Source: Fimbriimonadaceae bacterium
Lineage (GTDB): Bacteria > Armatimonadota > Fimbriimonadia > Fimbriimonadales > Fimbriimonadaceae
DNA length: 7,513 nucleotides
NCBI GenBank assembly: GCA_020849075.1
Contig: JADLGZ010000071.1
Location: 1 to 7,513, forward strand
Direction of reading: 5' to 3'
Shown here: positions 1-5,012 of the stretch, piece by piece
How positions within the stretch are numbered: position 1 is the first letter of the stretch
How the letters are laid out: the number at the start of each line of letters is the position of its first letter
Notes under the pieces: model-generated
What the model saw: only the letters and a program-made list of their open reading frames with translations
Told to the model about the DNA's origin: nothing
The model's database searches: none
Made by a program: the position numbers and the translations under genes

Positions 1-112
1 TCTTGGCCGACTCACGGGCCTGTGCGAACACAGGGAAGAGAATGGCCGCGAGAATCGCGATAATCGCGATTACGACCAGAAGTTCGATAAGTGTAAATGC
101 TCGTTTAAGCAA
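1..112 (-). CDS. Prepilin-like protein, N-terminal part (truncated by window edge)
   Basis: The first 37 codons of a secreted protein with a type IV prepilin (class III) signal are visible. The peptide begins MLKRAFTLIELLVVIAIIA and continues into ILFPVFAQARESAK. In this family a prepilin peptidase cuts just before the Phe of FTLIE, and the hydrophobic helix anchors the protein or packs it into a pilus or pseudopilus. The residue before that Phe is Ala rather than the usual Gly, which is tolerated in some prepilins. The start is a TTG at 112-110, chosen because GGAGG lies 9 bases upstream and no ATG or GTG fits the frame. The leader closely matches the gene at 3910-4860, so this is probably a DUF1559-type paralogue, but the diagnostic C-terminal part lies outside the window. 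Confidence 0.85.
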   Translation of the reverse strand, partial: MLKRAFTLIELLVVIAIIAILAAILFPVFAQARESAK

Positions 113-159
113 AATATGAGGCCTCCGTCTGCAAGGACGTAAGAATCCCGACAGACTAA

Positions 160-196
160 CCACTTATATTAGCCGACTCTTACTAAAAGTGGTCAA
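160..196 (-). promoter_or_regulatory. Possible promoter with overlapping inverted repeat for the left-edge prepilin gene
   Basis: Read on the minus strand, TTGACC (196-191) is followed after 19 bases by TAATAT (171-166). These resemble -35 and -10 boxes with a slightly long spacer, and they would give a leader of roughly 50 bases before the TTG start. The same segment holds an imperfect inverted repeat, CCACTT near 160-165 against AAGTGG near 188-193. That could be an operator or a weak hairpin. Sigma-factor preferences in this phylum are not known to me, so this is tentative. Confidence 0.3.
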
Positions 197-241
197 GTTC
201 CTGACAAAAAAACCCGTGAAAAATCGCTCAGTTCGCCTCCA

Positions 242-1291
242 CTAGTTCAAATTTAGGTCCACGAATACCGGCAAATGGTCACTGGCCCGGGTCGGCTTCT
301 CGATATAGTTGGCCCCCGAATCGGTGCGCTCCGTGCGCCCGCGCTTGCCTTGGAGGCAAGCAACACTGGAATGGATTTCGATCTTATTCACCGCTTTCTT
401 CAGGTCGGGGCTGATCAAAATTTGATCGAACAGGGTCTGGGCAACCGGGACATCCTGGGGGAAGCGATGCTCCTTGCCCCTGGTGTCCTCGTTCGATTTC
501 ATCGCGCCCGCAACCTTTGGCTCTAGGGCCTTGCCGACGAAAGCGCGATCCAAGCCGATCGTGACGAAATCTTGGCGATAAAGGGGTTCACTAAGATTTA
601 CCAAAAGGGGTTCAGTCCACTGGCTGGGGCCTCCCTTGGCGAAGAGGTTGCCGCTTTCGAGGATATTTAGGCTACGGTCGTCCGGGGAATCATTGAAGTC
701 TCCCAGCACGAGGTGTCGTTCATTAGGGCGGCCAGTGAGATAGCCAGCCAGCATTGCACACGCTTGTTCGCGTTGGCGATCCGTCTCGTTTCGGCCGCTG
801 TAGCCAGCGGGGGTGGCTTCGCTACCACGGCGACTCTTCATATGGACAACGTAGACCGCGAAACGCCCGCCCGACGGGGACTCCAGTTCGGCGCGTAGGA
901 CATCGCGGCGGTCGGGGAAGGCATAGTTGAGGGCTTCACCCGGGAAGAGCCACTCCGTGCGCAAGAGCTTGTAGGGAGCCTTTACGGCGATGCCAACCTC
1001 TTGAAACTGAGCGGGATCATCGGCCATGCCGATCACCCAATCGCTCCCAAGAATCTGGCGTATCGCCGCCTTACTCTGAGCCTCTTGGAAACCGATAACA
1101 TTGGGCTGAATCTCCTGGATGATCTTCTTGAGGTTTTGAATCCGCTCGGGGGCGGCATCTTCGCTGAACCACTCAATGTTGTAGGTCATAACGCGGGTGC
1201 CGGTGACGTTCTCCTGCCCGCGGCTGCAGGCTAAGAGGGCGAGGGCGGCTACGACCGAGTAGAGGCTGAGTTTGGCGGGCATGCGAGTCAT
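242..1291 (-). CDS. Endonuclease/exonuclease/phosphatase-family lipoprotein
   Basis: This is a predicted secreted, lipid-anchored metal-dependent phosphodiesterase or nuclease of the EEP (DNase I-like) superfamily. A basic start, a hydrophobic run and a lipobox ending LLAC put the lipidated Cys at residue 22. The fold's motifs appear in order: MTYN (N38), QEAQ (E70, the metal ligand), VVHMKS (H150), LGDFND (D198, N200), FDQILIS (D289) and a final SDHLP (D338, H339). All expected catalytic residues are present and 349 residues is normal for the family. The substrate could be DNA, RNA or a phospho-ester and cannot be told from sequence. The frame can be extended to a TTG at 1297, but that codon lies inside the flanking repeat, so I start at ATG 1291; ATG 1282 is also possible. 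No Shine-Dalgarno is visible because heptamer repeats abut the start. It lies downstream of aspS and the first four-helix-bundle gene in the same direction. Confidence 0.88.
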   Translation of the reverse strand: MTRMPAKLSLYSVVAALALLACSRGQENVTGTRVMTYNIEWFSEDAAPERIQNLKKIIQEIQPNVIGFQEAQSKAAIRQILGSDWVIGMADDPAQFQEVGIAVKAPYKLLRTEWLFPGEALNYAFPDRRDVLRAELESPSGGRFAVYVVHMKSRRGSEATPAGYSGRNETDRQREQACAMLAGYLTGRPNERHLVLGDFNDSPDDRSLNILESGNLFAKGGPSQWTEPLLVNLSEPLYRQDFVTIGLDRAFVGKALEPKVAGAMKSNEDTRGKEHRFPQDVPVAQTLFDQILISPDLKKAVNKIEIHSSVACLQGKRGRTERTDSGANYIEKPTRASDHLPVFVDLNLN

Positions 1292-1294
1292 GGG

Positions 1295-1394
1295 CAATTT
1301 GGAATTAGGAATTAGGAATTAGGAATTAGGAATTAGGAATTAGGAATTGAGTTCAATTTGGAATTAGGAGTTAGGAATTAGGAATTAGGAGTTC
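1295..1394 (+). repeat. Left arm of cassette 1, GGAATTA heptamer array
   Basis: Six perfect tandem GGAATTA units occupy 1301-1342. They are followed by GGAATT plus the interruption GAGTTCAATTT (to 1359), then GGAATTA, GGAGTTA, GGAATTA, GGAATTA and GGAGTTC from 1360 to 1394. The string CAATTTGGAATTAGG occurs at both 1295 and 1354, so the arm itself contains a roughly 59-base direct duplication. The stop codon of the enclosed gene (1387-1385) lies inside a repeat unit. Confidence 0.97.
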
Positions 1395-1756
1395 GATCCG
1401 TGCGGAGTTGGGACTTTGGCTTTCTTATGAATTGCTGCGATCAGACGACATAGTTCTTCACTGTCAGCGAAAAGATCTCGAAAATCGGCTTCACCGAGGA
1501 GTCCTGACTCTTTCATGAGCCTAAGCCAATATGAGGTCTCGCGAGCTTCCTTGTATGCGATTCCTAGTTTCGCCGCAAAGTCGGCCCGAGACAACCCCCC
1601 AATAGCCTCCTCTATGTTGGCACCAATACTCGTGCCCGATCTTAAGAGTTGCCTTGTGAGAACGAACACGTTATGTTCTTTAGCAACCTGTCGAGCTACT
1701 CTCACAACCTTCACGGCGAAAGCAAAACTCTTGTCCTGAACAACGTTGCCAGCCAT
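1385..1756 (-). CDS. Four-helix-bundle protein (23S rRNA-intervening-sequence protein family), subtype with IEEA
   Basis: This is a 123-residue helical protein of the family first named for open reading frames inside intervening sequences of bacterial 23S rRNA genes (PF05635/TIGR02436). The family also includes the accessory protein Avd of diversity-generating retroelements. Known members form pentameric barrels of four-helix bundles and bind nucleic acid; no enzyme activity is known. The signature QLLRSGTSIGANIEEA lies at 36-51 and ARETSYWLRL at 71-80, and the length is normal. It starts at ATG 1756. The adjoining heptamers offer AGGA 8 bases upstream, so the repeat itself may serve as ribosome-binding site. 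The last codons and the TAA also lie in repeat sequence. It lies 61 bases after aspS. It is not a recent copy of the second family member at 5810-6157: IEEA replaces IAEG and the remainder differs. Its role here is unknown. Confidence 0.92.
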   Translation of the reverse strand: MAGNVVQDKSFAFAVKVVRVARQVAKEHNVFVLTRQLLRSGTSIGANIEEAIGGLSRADFAAKLGIAYKEARETSYWLRLMKESGLLGEADFRDLFADSEELCRLIAAIHKKAKVPTPHGSNS

Positions 1757-1757
1757 A

Positions 1758-1824
1758 CCTAATTCCTAATTCCTAATTCCTAATTCCAAATTGAACTCAA
1801 TTCCTAATTCCTAATTCCTAATCC
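1758..1824 (-). repeat. Right arm of cassette 1, inverted copy of the GGAATTA array
   Basis: Four TAATTCC units run from 1760 to 1787, followed by AAATTGAACTC (1788-1798), AATTCC, two more TAATTCC units (1805-1818) and a final TAATCC. The complement of this stretch matches left-arm bases 1322-1389 with one mismatch and one missing A. The arm ends inside the aspS stop codon, so its outer edge coincides with a gene end. Confidence 0.97.
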
Positions 1825-3635
1825 TTCCGTAGCCCCATTTCTTTCCACTGGACGTCGTCAATTTCGCTCGGGGCTTCCATCATGGGGTCTTGACCCAGGC
1901 CGATTTTGGGGAAAGCGATGACTTCGCGGATGTTCTCCTCGTTCAAGAGGAACATGATCATGCGATCTATCCCCGGGGCGATGCCGCCGTGGGGTGGAGC
2001 GCCGAAGCTGAAGGCCTCTAGGATATGGCCGAAGCGCTCCTTTTGGCGCGCATCATCTATGCCGAGGAGGCGGAACACACGGGCTTGAACGTCGGGGCGG
2101 TGGATTCGAATTGAGCCGCTGGCCCACTCAGTGCCATTGCACACGATGTCGTAGCAATCGGCGCGAATCGCGCCGGGGTCGGTCTCGATGAGGTCCATAT
2201 CCTCCGCCTTGGGCGAGGTGAAGGGGTGGTGCATCGAGTCCCAGCGGTTCTCGTCGGGGTTCCACTCAACGAGCGGAAAGTCCATAACGAAACAGAACGC
2301 GAGCTTACGGGGATCGCGAAGGCCAGTGCGCTCACCGATCTCGTGGCGCAGCCGATAGAGGACATTGTTGCCCGCCATGTATTCATCGGCGATGATGCAG
2401 AGCAGGTCGCCGGCTTGAGCCCCGCTCGTGCTGAGAATGGCTTCGATTTGCGCGGGCTGCAGGAACTTGAGGAAGCCCGCCTTGGCGATGAGGCCGCTGG
2501 CGCTGGTGAATTCATTTTCGCTTCCCTGCCCTTCGCTCGTGATCGCGATGGAGGCCATGCCCTTGGCGCCGAAGCTCTTAGCAAATTCTTCGAGTTCGCC
2601 GACTTCCTTTCGGCTGAGGCTCGCGCCGTCAGGGAACCGCACACCGCGAATCTTGCCACCGTTCTCCAAGGTTCCCTTAAAGACGCCGAACTCGGTGCCT
2701 TGCACGGCCTCGCTGAGGTCGAAGAGTTCGAGGTCGAAGCGCAGGTCGGGTTTGTCGCAGCCGTAGCGGGCCATGGACTCGTCGTAGGTGAGGCGCGTGA
2801 AGGGGACGAGGTGGTCTTTCTCCAGCGCGAACTCATCAATGAGCTCGTTGATGACGCTCACCGTCATGCCCTCGATGAGTTGGAGGATGTCCTCTTGGGT
2901 CACGAAGCTCATTTCGAGGTCGAGCTGGGTGAATTCGGGTTGGCGGTCGCTGCGCTGCGACTCATCGCGGAAGCACTTGGCGATTTGGTAATAGCGCTCC
3001 AGGCCCGCCACCATCAGCAGTTGCTTGTATTGCTGGGGACTTTGGGGAAGGGCGTAAAAGAGGCCGGGTTCGAGGCGATAGGGGACGAGGTAATCCCGTG
3101 CGCCTTCTGGGGTGGATTTGGTGAATATGGGGGTCTCGGTCTCAATGAAGTCGCGGGCGTCGAGGTAGGCGCGGATTTTGCGCACGGCGGCGGCGCGCAG
3201 AGCCAGCTTCTTGCGCATAGCCGGGCGACGAATGTCCAAGTATCGGTGCTTAATCCTTAATTCTTCATTGACGCTCTGCATCTGCGCTTCGTCGTTGAGC
3301 GGGAATGGAAGCGGCTTGCTCGGGTTGAGGATTTGCATGGTTTCGACCACGACGTCTACTTCGCCGGTCGGGCTGTTCGGGTTCTTGTCCTTATCGGCGC
3401 GCTCAACGACTTGGCCCGTAACACTGATGCAGGTCTCGGCTTTGATCTCAGGGATCGGGTGCTTGGTGGGGTCAAGGAAGAGCTGGCAGAGACCGGTGCC
3501 GTCACGCATGTCCGCGAAGACGAGGCTGCCCATGTCGCGCAGTCGGTGGACCCAACCGTTTAGGGTGACGGTTTGTCCGGCGTGGGCAAGGCGTAGCTCG
3601 CCGCATCCTTGGGTGCGCTGTTGAAAGGAGGCCAT
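1818..3635 (-). CDS. aspS: Aspartyl-tRNA synthetase, bacterial type
   Basis: This class II synthetase attaches aspartate to tRNA-Asp in the cytoplasm. The 605-residue protein has the full bacterial plan. An N-terminal OB-fold anticodon-binding domain (about 1-110) carries GWVHRLRD. The catalytic core begins with motif 1 (ETETPIF at 165-171). Motif 2 follows around FRDESQRSDRQPEFTQLD (222-239). The bacterial GAD insert lies at about 290-430. Motif 3 is GGIAPGIDRMIMFLL (550-564). Met35 sits in the RDMGS loop, where known discriminating enzymes tend to have Leu and many non-discriminating ones His. This weakly suggests a tRNA-Asp-specific enzyme but does not decide it. The ATG at 3635 is the natural start, although no clear Shine-Dalgarno precedes it. 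Its TAG stop is shared with the edge of cassette 1, so the very C terminus (GLRKD) may have been altered by that insertion. Upstream is heptamer block 2. Confidence 0.98.
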   Translation of the reverse strand: MASFQQRTQGCGELRLAHAGQTVTLNGWVHRLRDMGSLVFADMRDGTGLCQLFLDPTKHPIPEIKAETCISVTGQVVERADKDKNPNSPTGEVDVVVETMQILNPSKPLPFPLNDEAQMQSVNEELRIKHRYLDIRRPAMRKKLALRAAAVRKIRAYLDARDFIETETPIFTKSTPEGARDYLVPYRLEPGLFYALPQSPQQYKQLLMVAGLERYYQIAKCFRDESQRSDRQPEFTQLDLEMSFVTQEDILQLIEGMTVSVINELIDEFALEKDHLVPFTRLTYDESMARYGCDKPDLRFDLELFDLSEAVQGTEFGVFKGTLENGGKIRGVRFPDGASLSRKEVGELEEFAKSFGAKGMASIAITSEGQGSENEFTSASGLIAKAGFLKFLQPAQIEAILSTSGAQAGDLLCIIADEYMAGNNVLYRLRHEIGERTGLRDPRKLAFCFVMDFPLVEWNPDENRWDSMHHPFTSPKAEDMDLIETDPGAIRADCYDIVCNGTEWASGSIRIHRPDVQARVFRLLGIDDARQKERFGHILEAFSFGAPPHGGIAPGIDRMIMFLLNEENIREVIAFPKIGLGQDPMMEAPSEIDDVQWKEMGLRKD

Positions 3636-3660
3636 GGGGCGGGGCTAAGGATACCTTTTC

Positions 3661-3832
3661 AGTGTTCGGTGTTCAGTGTTCGGTGTTCGGTGTTCGGTGT
3701 TCGGGGTTTGGTGTTCGGGGTTCGGGGTTCGGGGTTCGGTGCTTGGGGTTCGTTGTTTGGGGTCTCGGACTTGTCTGAAGTGTCCGACTCGCCAACCGAA
3801 AACGGAAAACCAAACACGGAACACCGGAAAAC
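3661..3832. repeat. Heptamer block 2: opposing GGTGTTC-type arms around a hairpin, no gene
   Basis: The left part (3661-3765) consists of 15 heptamers in unbroken register, mostly GGTGTTC and GGGGTTC with a few AGTGTTC, GGGGTTT, GGTGCTT and GTTGTTT. The right part (3791-3832) holds about six degenerate units in the opposite orientation: GCCAACC, GAAAACG, GAAAACC, AAACACG, GAACACC, GGAAAAC. The complement of GAACACC is GGTGTTC, the left-arm unit. Between the arms is a small hairpin. The block begins only 25 bases upstream of the aspS start, so the aspS promoter is either inside it or in the short gap. Its layout resembles the two cassettes with the gene missing. Apparent open frames across it are low-complexity translations and not genes. 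Confidence 0.85.
3765..3787. other. Small hairpin at the centre of heptamer block 2
   Basis: TCGGAC (3765-3770) is exactly complementary to GTCCGA (3782-3787), enclosing an 11-base loop. It sits where the left, G-rich heptamers give way to the right, C-rich ones. No T-run follows on either strand, so it is not a typical intrinsic terminator. It may mark the fold point of a larger imperfect stem made by the two arms. Confidence 0.5.
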
Positions 3833-3868
3833 ATTAAGAGAATCCAAACAGCGGGCTCAAAACGTTGC

Positions 3869-3894
3869 TATAGTATTGGTGCTGGGAATTCCCA
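3869..3894 (+). promoter_or_regulatory. Possible -10 box and 12-base palindrome before the prepilin-lipoprotein pair
   Basis: TATAGT at 3869-3874 resembles a -10 hexamer, but no convincing -35 box lies at the right distance. Just downstream, TGGGAATTCCCA (3883-3894) is a perfect 12-base palindrome. It lies between the likely transcription start and the ribosome-binding site AGGG (3899-3902). Such a position would suit an operator for a dimeric repressor. The assignment is tentative because only one copy is seen in the window. Confidence 0.3.
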
Positions 3895-3909
3895 TGCAAG
3901 GGCAATGTT

Positions 3910-4860
3910 ATGAACCGTTCATTTCGGCGTGGATTCACGCTTATCGAGTTGCTGGTAGTGATTGCGATCATCGCGATTCTGGCGGCAATTCTGTTCCCTG
4001 TTTTCTCGCAGGCTCGGGTCGCAGCCAAGAAGACACAGTCCATCAATAACCTCAAGCAACAGACGTTAGCGGCGATCATGTATGCAGGCGACAATGAGGA
4101 CTGCCTGCCACTTGGGCAGAGTTCAAGCCCAGGCAACCTGCCAGACTGGACATGGAATTACTTTGTCCCTGTACCAGTCAGCTTGTATTCGGCAACTGAC
4201 CCAAACTGGAAGAAGGAGATCTCTAGCCAGTTTGTATTTAATTCCATTCAAGCCTATCAGAAGAATCTTGATATTCTGCAATGTCCGGGCGGGCGATCTA
4301 TTGTCCGTGGTCCGTTCACCCTATCTCCGGCGGTCGCTCCAACTGGAAGCCGTATTGGAGTGACCTATACGTACAATGGCCTCCTCACTTCCTACCCATC
4401 GTCAAACGTGAATTCCCCTGTAACAGCACCCATGTTTTGGCACGGGCATGGTCGCAGAACCGTACAAGCCTACGGATACACGTCGCCTTGGATGGTCTGC
4501 AACAACCCAACCCTGCCGTGTGTGTATGTTCCCTCGCATGCCGGTTGCAATTCGACAGTCAATGGTGATCAAAGTGGATATACAACCAACTCGAGTAAGA
4601 CTGGGGTGGATGTATTCAATGGTGGAATTGTGATGTCCTTTGTTGACGGCCATGTAGCATTCCGAAAGATCGGCGTTGGGGGGCCACCTACCGCTCGCAC
4701 AGACCCTCGCCGCGACCCGTGGGCTTCGTACCAAAACGGATTTGTCAGCGGTCGCTATTGGGACGCTAACAATTGCCACGTTTACCTCTTCCGGCCCGAT
4801 CTTGATGGCCAGACTTGGGACAACGCGATCTACTACCCAGGCGGGGTTGACGTACCATGA
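3910..4860 (+). CDS. DUF1559-type prepilin-like surface protein
   Basis: This 316-residue protein has a type IV prepilin leader: MNRSFRRG, then FTLIELLVVIAIIAILAAI, then LFPVFSQAR. Cleavage and N-methylation are expected between Gly8 and Phe9. The following helix leads into NLKQQTLAAIMYAGDNED (47-64), a typical segment of these proteins. Near the C terminus is GGIVMSFVDGHVAFRK (238-253), the 'DGH' motif region typical of DUF1559/H-X9-DG proteins of Planctomycetota and Armatimonadota. Cysteines at 125, 197, 204, 213 and 289 could form disulfides in the exported domain. Such paralogues are abundant in these phyla and their individual roles are mostly unknown: pseudopilin, surface structure or adhesin. 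The ATG at 3910 has AGGG 7 bases upstream. It overlaps the next gene by ATGA, so the two are very probably co-transcribed and translationally coupled. Confidence 0.93.
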   Translation: MNRSFRRGFTLIELLVVIAIIAILAAILFPVFSQARVAAKKTQSINNLKQQTLAAIMYAGDNEDCLPLGQSSSPGNLPDWTWNYFVPVPVSLYSATDPNWKKEISSQFVFNSIQAYQKNLDILQCPGGRSIVRGPFTLSPAVAPTGSRIGVTYTYNGLLTSYPSSNVNSPVTAPMFWHGHGRRTVQAYGYTSPWMVCNNPTLPCVYVPSHAGCNSTVNGDQSGYTTNSSKTGVDVFNGGIVMSFVDGHVAFRKIGVGGPPTARTDPRRDPWASYQNGFVSGRYWDANNCHVYLFRPDLDGQTWDNAIYYPGGVDVP

Positions 4861-5012
4861 TCAGATGGATCGTATGTCTTGTGATTATTGGAGGCCTCAC
4901 TGGTTGTAGCGGAAGCGACAGACCAGAGCCCGAACCGAAGGGTAACCGCCCCGATGTGTCGGATGCCCCCAAGGGAGCCATCCCGCCCGGCGATCAGCGC
5001 GACGCCAGATAA
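4857..5012 (+). CDS. Small lipoprotein coupled to the prepilin-like gene
   Basis: This short gene of 51 codons starts at the ATG of an ATGA overlap with the prepilin-like gene. The peptide begins MIRWIVCLVIIGGLTGCSGS. It has a short basic start, a hydrophobic stretch and a clear lipobox LTGC with the lipid-bearing Cys at 17. The remaining 34 residues are hydrophilic, rich in Pro, Asp, Glu and Lys, and probably disordered (DRPEPEPKGNRPDVSDAPKG). I know no named family for it. The lipobox and the start-stop overlap both support it as real. Tiny lipoproteins behind DUF1559 genes suggest a partner at the membrane, which is inference. Its last 19 bases overlap the 3' end of the convergent HAD gene. 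Confidence 0.75.
   Translation: MIRWIVCLVIIGGLTGCSGSDRPEPEPKGNRPDVSDAPKGAIPPGDQRDAR

Larger units (their letters stand above)
1295..1824. mobile_element. Putative cassette 1: four-helix-bundle gene between inverted GGAATTA heptamer arms
   Basis: A single small gene is enclosed by two arms of 7-base repeats in opposite orientation. The left arm reads GGAATTA on the plus strand and the right arm reads TAATTCC. Both arms contain the same 11-base interruption in the same place (GAGTTCAATTT at 1349-1359; its complement AAATTGAACTC at 1788-1798). This shows that one arm was copied from the other and that they did not grow independently. The aligned arms span about 67 bases with one substitution and one single-base gap. 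There is no transposase, and no target-site duplication could be defined. Calling it mobile is inference from the boundaries, which sit at the aspS stop and the lipoprotein start, and from the similar cassette at 5751-6215. Confidence 0.55.

Noticed and set aside
195..241. Intrinsic terminator after the endonuclease-family lipoprotein gene
   Set aside because: There is a T-run on the minus strand (GGGTTTTTTT) but no GC-rich inverted repeat before it that forms a convincing stem.
242..1291. The plus-strand open frames at 275-526, 713-898 and 1001-1234
   Set aside because: All lie opposite the endonuclease-family gene, have no ribosome-binding sites or recognisable motifs, and are shadow frames.
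1385..1756. 23S rRNA intervening sequence in the strict sense
   Set aside because: The flanks are aspS and a lipoprotein gene; no 23S rRNA sequence is nearby.
1301..1820. CRISPR array
   Set aside because: Units are 7 bases without unique spacers, and no cas genes are present.
2226..3260. 344-residue open frame on the plus strand
   Set aside because: It is wholly antisense to aspS, whose motifs are certain; the composition is that of a shadow frame in GC-rich coding DNA.
3659..3847. Open frame of 62 residues on the minus strand rich in PNTEP repeats
   Set aside because: It is a direct translation of the heptamer array; the period-21 amino-acid pattern follows from the 7-base DNA repeat and no signal or family match is visible.
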